Assembly (NCBI GenBank): GCA_900313435.1
Contig: OMRF01000047.1
Span: 1-6,495, forward strand
DNA length: 6,495 nt
Source: an uncultured Lachnospiraceae bacterium
GTDB taxonomy: Bacteria; Bacillota; Clostridia; Lachnospirales; Lachnospiraceae
Reading direction: 5' to 3'
Of this stretch, positions 6,299-6,495 are shown one piece after another (the first letter of the stretch is position 1; each line of letters opens with the position of its first letter). A program made the translations under genes and the position numbers. The notes beneath the pieces were generated by a model that was given only the letters and a program-made list of their open reading frames with translations, did not search any database and was not told the origin of the DNA.

Positions 6299-6495
6299 AT
6301 GAAGGAGCGAAGGTTCGGCTTTACAACCGGAAGCTGCGCCGCTGCGGCATCAAAGGCGGCGGCCTATATGCTTCTTTCAGGCCGTATCATAGATTCGATC
6401 GGAATAGAGACTCCCGCCGGGGTGAGCTTTATTGCAAAGCTAAATGACATAGTAAGGGATGAAGAGTCCGTATCCGTTAGCGTCATTAAGGACGG
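6299..6495 (+). CDS. cbiD: Cobalt-precorrin-5B C(1)-methyltransferase CbiD, 3'-truncated
   Basis: The first 65 codons of CbiD are present, with the rest beyond the right edge. CbiD is the S-adenosylmethionine-dependent methyltransferase that methylates C-1 of cobalt-precorrin-5B, a step specific to the anaerobic pathway. The diagnostic N-terminal motif is RFGFTTGSCAAAASKAAAY, corresponding to the family's GYTTGTCAAAAAKAA. It is followed by a short segment with the family pattern of a beta strand and turn (IGIETPAGVSF). It begins 5 nt after cbiC, continuing the operon. No frameshift or stop is seen in the visible part. Confidence 0.95.
   Translation, partial: MKERRFGFTTGSCAAAASKAAAYMLLSGRIIDSIGIETPAGVSFIAKLNDIVRDEESVSVSVIKD

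Noticed and set aside
1..6495. Cobalamin riboswitch, promoter, tRNA, CRISPR or transposase
   Set aside because: All genes abut or overlap from the left edge to the right edge, leaving no room for a leader; no clover-leaf, repeat-spacer array or transposase motif was found.

Overview
The window is a dense, single-strand stretch of an anaerobic cobalamin (vitamin B12) biosynthesis operon that also carries a complete iron/B12-type ABC importer. The organism is most likely a Clostridia member, plausibly Lachnospiraceae. This rests on moderate GC, strong Shine-Dalgarno sites, the early-cobalt pathway genes (cbiK, cbiP, cbiC, cbiD) and a substrate-binding lipoprotein whose type I recall from that family. 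This is an inference from composition and protein style, not a database match.

Layout, all on the + strand: the 3' part of a CbiK-type sirohydrochlorin cobaltochelatase with an unusual C-terminal extension (from the left edge to 822); a lipoprotein with an N-terminal NEAT-like domain and a C-terminal class III substrate-binding domain (801-2369); a FecCD/BtuC-type permease that starts with TTG (2366-3406); its ATPase (3396-4223); cobyric acid synthase CbiP (4208-5662); cobalt-precorrin-8 methylmutase CbiC (5664-6293); and the first 65 codons of CbiD (6299 to the right edge). The first four junctions overlap by 22, 4, 11 and 16 nt and the last two gaps are 1 and 5 nt, so this reads as one translationally coupled transcription unit whose promoter lies upstream. 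No promoter, riboswitch, terminator, RNA gene, CRISPR array or transposase gene is visible, and there is no non-coding stretch longer than a few bases.

Functionally, CbiK inserts cobalt early in the pathway. CbiD and CbiC act in the middle of corrin-ring construction, and CbiP amidates the ring late. The ABC importer embedded between them most likely brings in a corrinoid, a metal-tetrapyrrole or a metal chelate. The C-terminal extension of CbiK and the N-terminal domain of the lipoprotein look like divergent copies of the same beta-rich, NEAT-like module, which links the chelatase to the importer.

The main nucleotide-level oddity is at 1200-1261, inside the lipoprotein gene. A perfect GC-rich palindrome followed by a 21-bp tandem duplication encodes the interdomain linker in frame. 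It looks like a REP-type palindromic repeat that has been domesticated as coding sequence.
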